Assembly: GCA_900542875.1 (NCBI GenBank)
Contig: UQPH01000050.1
Span: 1-7,748 of the forward strand
Direction: 5' to 3'
DNA length: 7,748 nucleotides
DNA from: an uncultured Eubacterium sp.
GTDB lineage: Bacteria > Bacillota > Clostridia > Oscillospirales > Acutalibacteraceae
The stretch's first letter is position 1, and every line of letters begins with the position of its first letter. The translations under genes were made by a program, and so were the position numbers. The notes beneath the pieces were generated by a model. The model ran no database searches. It saw only the letters and a program-made list of their open reading frames with translations, and was not told the DNA's origin. Shown here one piece after another: positions 5,531-7,748 of the stretch.

Positions 5531-6745
5531 TTAGTATTCCAAATAAGGTGCGTATTTTTGTACTTTGGATTTGAATTCCTGATAAGTTGCGGCAGTATAC
5601 ATATTACCCTTTGTATCGTGGAAGAAGAACTTATCGTTAGTGCTCTCGGGATAAAGAGCGGCATAGATAGATTCCGTTCCGGGATTACATATAGGACCCG
5701 CAGGCAAACCCACTACGGTAGATGTATTGTTTGTATTATAATATGACAAATAATATTCTGCAGTATGAGACGAGGTAGACGAAAGATTAGGCGCAACTTT
5801 ATTTGTAATATAGTCCGAAGTCGAAAGGCAACCCAAAGTCGGGAAATTCGCTTTATCTTCTAAACGGTTATATATAATTGCGGCGATTGTTCGCTTTTGG
5901 TCATCGTTTGCAGCCTCTTTTTCAACTATTGAAGCGACAGTCATTATCTCATAAATTGAATAGTTCATTTCACTTGCACGGGTTTTATATTCCTCGGTAA
6001 ATTTATTTTCGCCGTTTTCAAGGAATTTACGAACAACGCTTGATGCACTCTCGTTAATATAGAATTCATAGGTATCCGGGAACATAAAGCCCTCGAGTCT
6101 ATAAGGAACATTATCGTTTGCCTTAAGGTCGGTCACCAGCGAATAACTGAAATCGGTAGACTGAATAACCGAGATTAAAGCAGCCTTATCGCACACATCG
6201 TTATCGGAAAGTTTATTGATTATCTCGGGAACGGTATATCCCTCGGGGAAAGTCAAAGTAACAGTCTCACTGGAGACGGTATTGCCCTTTAAGGTAATGA
6301 GCATTCCCTCAAGTCCCATTTTGCCGTTAAGGTAATACATACCCGGCTCATAAGGTCCGCCGAGTCTTGAAGTGGTAATAACTGCGTCCCTGAGTTTAAC
6401 AAAGAATTTGCAGAAATTCTTGCACCTAATAAGACCTTTTTTATGAAGCATATCAATGGCATCGTTAGAAGTCTCTATCTCCTGCGAGTACGAAACGGTT
6501 ACGTTGGACTTTGTTTTTGTGATAGCCAAAATATCGTTCATACAAAAGATTGCATAAATCGAAACCACAACAGAAACCGCAATAACTATTATGAAGAAAA
6601 GATAAGTCGAGCCGACGCCGCCTTTTTTTGCGGGCTTTCTGTTTTTCATCTTCTTTTCTTTTTTTATCTGCTTATTCATTTGGGCAACAGTTGATTCGTT
6701 ATTTGAAAAATAAAAATCATTATTGTCTTTATTATTAGTCTGCAT
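5531..6745 (-). CDS. mltG: Endolytic murein transglycosylase MltG (YceG-like)
   Basis: This membrane-anchored lytic transglycosylase cuts nascent glycan strands and so limits their length, working beside peptidoglycan synthases. The protein has 404 residues: a basic cytoplasmic tail (about 1-46), one membrane helix (about 47-68) and an extracellular YceG domain. LEGFMFPDTYEF (218-229) and ASIVEKEA (271-278) are family hallmarks. E275 corresponds to the catalytic glutamate (E218 in Escherichia coli). GLPAGPICNPG (346-356) is also conserved. The usual LQxDPTVxY segment is replaced by LGCLSTSDYI at 304-313, an unusual feature. I chose the ATG at 6745 because GGAGG (6754-6750) precedes it and the gap to the upstream stop is 10 nt. 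The frame is open to a further ATG at 6796, which would overlap the upstream gene. A PBP two genes downstream fits a peptidoglycan role. Confidence 0.92.
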   Translation of the reverse strand: MQTNNKDNNDFYFSNNESTVAQMNKQIKKEKKMKNRKPAKKGGVGSTYLFFIIVIAVSVVVSIYAIFCMNDILAITKTKSNVTVSYSQEIETSNDAIDMLHKKGLIRCKNFCKFFVKLRDAVITTSRLGGPYEPGMYYLNGKMGLEGMLITLKGNTVSSETVTLTFPEGYTVPEIINKLSDNDVCDKAALISVIQSTDFSYSLVTDLKANDNVPYRLEGFMFPDTYEFYINESASSVVRKFLENGENKFTEEYKTRASEMNYSIYEIMTVASIVEKEAANDDQKRTIAAIIYNRLEDKANFPTLGCLSTSDYITNKVAPNLSSTSSHTAEYYLSYYNTNNTSTVVGLPAGPICNPGTESIYAALYPESTNDKFFFHDTKGNMYTAATYQEFKSKVQKYAPYLEY

Positions 6746-6755
6746 ATATCCTCCG

Positions 6756-7322
6756 TCAGGCAAATTCCGTGATGACGAAATCAGCCTTTTTGTCATAAAT
6801 ATCTGTCGGAACTTTTTTTACGATAAGGCTATTATAGCACAATCCCACAGAAATTAAAGAGTATTTTTCCAAAAATCTGTCATAATATCCCTTGCCGTAG
6901 CCGAGGCGATAATTATTTTCATCAAAGCACAAACCGGGCAAAACAATCAAAGCACCGTCAAAATCCGATACCTCTTTGCATTTATCGGTATTAGGTTCAC
7001 GAACACCGAACGAGCCGATATGCAAATCATCAAACGAATTGATATAATAAAAAGTCATATTGCCCGCATCGTCAAGGCAATACGGAACGCCTACCTTTTT
7101 GCCGTCTCTCAAAGCTGTTTTAATTATTATGTCGGTATTGATTTCATCAGGCAGTGAACAATATGTAAGGACGGTTTTTGCATCATGATAAAGGGTCGAT
7201 GAAAGAAAATTCATACATATTTTACTGTCGAGAAGTGTCTTATTTTCGATTTTTGTTCTCTCAGCTTTGATATATTTTCTGAGCAATTTTTTATCTTGAC
7301 TGAATTGATTTTCTGATTTCAT
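6756..7322 (-). CDS. 5-formyltetrahydrofolate cyclo-ligase (MTHFS family)
   Basis: This cytoplasmic enzyme converts 5-formyl-THF to 5,10-methenyl-THF with ATP, returning this storage and inhibitory folate to one-carbon metabolism. The protein has 188 residues, full family length. An N-terminal basic helix KKLLRKYIKAER (11-22) contributes to nucleotide binding. LPDEINT (57-63) belongs to the folate site. LGYGKGYYDRFL (140-151) is the glycine-rich ATP-phosphate loop and family signature. The end D-F-V-I-T-E is typical. The start at 7322 is supported by GGAG 9 nt upstream, inside the preceding gene, and gives a 32-nt overlap with the DJ-1-family gene, so the two are probably co-translated. The homologue is yqgN in Bacillus and ygfA in Escherichia coli. 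Confidence 0.93.
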   Translation of the reverse strand: MKSENQFSQDKKLLRKYIKAERTKIENKTLLDSKICMNFLSSTLYHDAKTVLTYCSLPDEINTDIIIKTALRDGKKVGVPYCLDDAGNMTFYYINSFDDLHIGSFGVREPNTDKCKEVSDFDGALIVLPGLCFDENNYRLGYGKGYYDRFLEKYSLISVGLCYNSLIVKKVPTDIYDKKADFVITEFA

Positions 7323-7748
7323 CCGAAAGTTCTCCGCCTCTTAATTGCTTAACTATCTCTAAGCCGAAGTCGATACAAACACCTGCGCCTTTTGCGGTAA
7401 TGAATTTACCGTCGGTCACAACATATTCGCTGCAAGGTTCGCAGCCTTCAAGCGAATTTTCAAAGCCCGGAAAGCAAACTGCCTTTTTGCCGCTTAAAAG
7501 TCCCTTATGACCGAGAATTGACGGTGCGGCACATATAGCACATATAAATGCATTGGTGTTATTTGCGTTATCTATTACCTTTTGCACCGCCGAACTGTTT
7601 TCGAGATTAAGCGTTCCCGGCATACCGCCCGGAAGAACAACAGCCTCAACATCATAAAAATCGAACTCATCAATCGTCATATCACACTTTACTCCGATAC
7701 CGCAGGACGAAGTGACAATTTCGGAACTGACTCCAACCGTCTTTACAT
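7291..7748 (-). CDS. DJ-1/PfpI family protein (YajL/ThiJ-like), 5' end outside window
   Basis: The frame is open from the stop at 7291 to the right edge, giving 151 residues. An internal Met at 7680 is not the start. The 22 residues before it (from VKTVGVSSEIV) match the family's beta-strand region, so the gene continues beyond the window. VLPGGMPGTLNLENS is the conserved loop of the flavodoxin-like fold. The nucleophile-elbow Cys lies in AICAAPSILGH, equivalent to human DJ-1 C106. EYVVTDGKFITAKGAGV follows as in YajL/DJ-1. Family members are reported as glyoxalase-like enzymes, disputed deglycases or redox-stress proteins; the exact activity is not decided by sequence. It is the first visible gene of the minus-strand cluster and overlaps the cyclo-ligase gene by 32 nt. 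Confidence 0.9.
   Translation of the reverse strand, partial: VKTVGVSSEIVTSSCGIGVKCDMTIDEFDFYDVEAVVLPGGMPGTLNLENSSAVQKVIDNANNTNAFICAICAAPSILGHKGLLSGKKAVCFPGFENSLEGCEPCSEYVVTDGKFITAKGAGVCIDFGLEIVKQLRGGELSDEIRKSIQSR

Noticed and set aside
5530..5664. Longer N-terminus for the U32 protein
   Set aside because: The added residues do not look like the family and would overlap the end of mltG; the family start MNQKLELLSPAGD begins at 5529.
7678..7680. ATG as the start of the DJ-1-family gene
   Set aside because: The upstream in-frame residues match the family, so the gene extends past the right edge.
1..7748. CRISPR arrays, tRNA/rRNA genes, insertion sequences or integrase sites
   Set aside because: No regularly spaced repeats, tRNA-like cloverleaf, transposase frame or attachment-type duplication was seen on either strand.

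Overview
This 7.7-kb window comes from a low-to-moderate GC Gram-positive bacterium, most likely a gut Clostridia member of the Oscillospiraceae/Ruminococcaceae type. The evidence is AGGAGG-type ribosome binding sites, clear TTGAAA-17-TATAAT sigma-A promoters, and a gene order (mltG directly followed by a U32 'peptidase') recalling the Bacillus subtilis mltG(yrrL)-yrrM-yrrN/trhP1-yrrO/trhP2 locus. The genus is inference.

Layout. Bases 2-199 hold the 3' end of an unrecognised plus-strand gene. Bases 200-759 have no convincing protein gene. The first part (about 213-494) is less AT-rich than the rest and can be folded by hand into nested helices, including a cUUCGg-capped hairpin with G-U pairs that forms well only in the plus-strand transcript, so it is a candidate structured non-coding RNA. 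The second part (about 495-690) is very AT-rich. A strong promoter with a short leader then drives metA (760-1674), an acetyl-CoA-type homoserine O-acyltransferase of methionine biosynthesis. A bidirectional terminator separates it from the convergent minus-strand genes.

The minus strand, read from the right edge leftwards, carries a DJ-1/PfpI-family protein (5' end outside the window), 5-formyltetrahydrofolate cyclo-ligase, the endolytic murein transglycosylase MltG, a TrhP-type U32 protein (tRNA hydroxylation), a class B penicillin-binding protein and a WYL-domain transcription regulator. The first four are tightly packed (32-nt overlap, then gaps of 10 nt and 1 nt) and look like one operon. 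Before the PBP there is a 39-nt gap filled by a terminator-like hairpin whose 3' arm contains the PBP Shine-Dalgarno sequence. The WYL regulator has its own near-consensus promoter inside the end of the PBP gene.

Functionally the operon mixes peptidoglycan synthesis/trimming (MltG, PBP), one-carbon metabolism (5-FCL), tRNA modification (TrhP) and a stress-type protein (DJ-1 family). The protein-coding content is ordinary chromosomal housekeeping. The parts worth a second look are the possible structured RNA at 213-494, the hairpin controlling the PBP, the dyad on the metA -35 box and the residue variants in MltG and the PBP.
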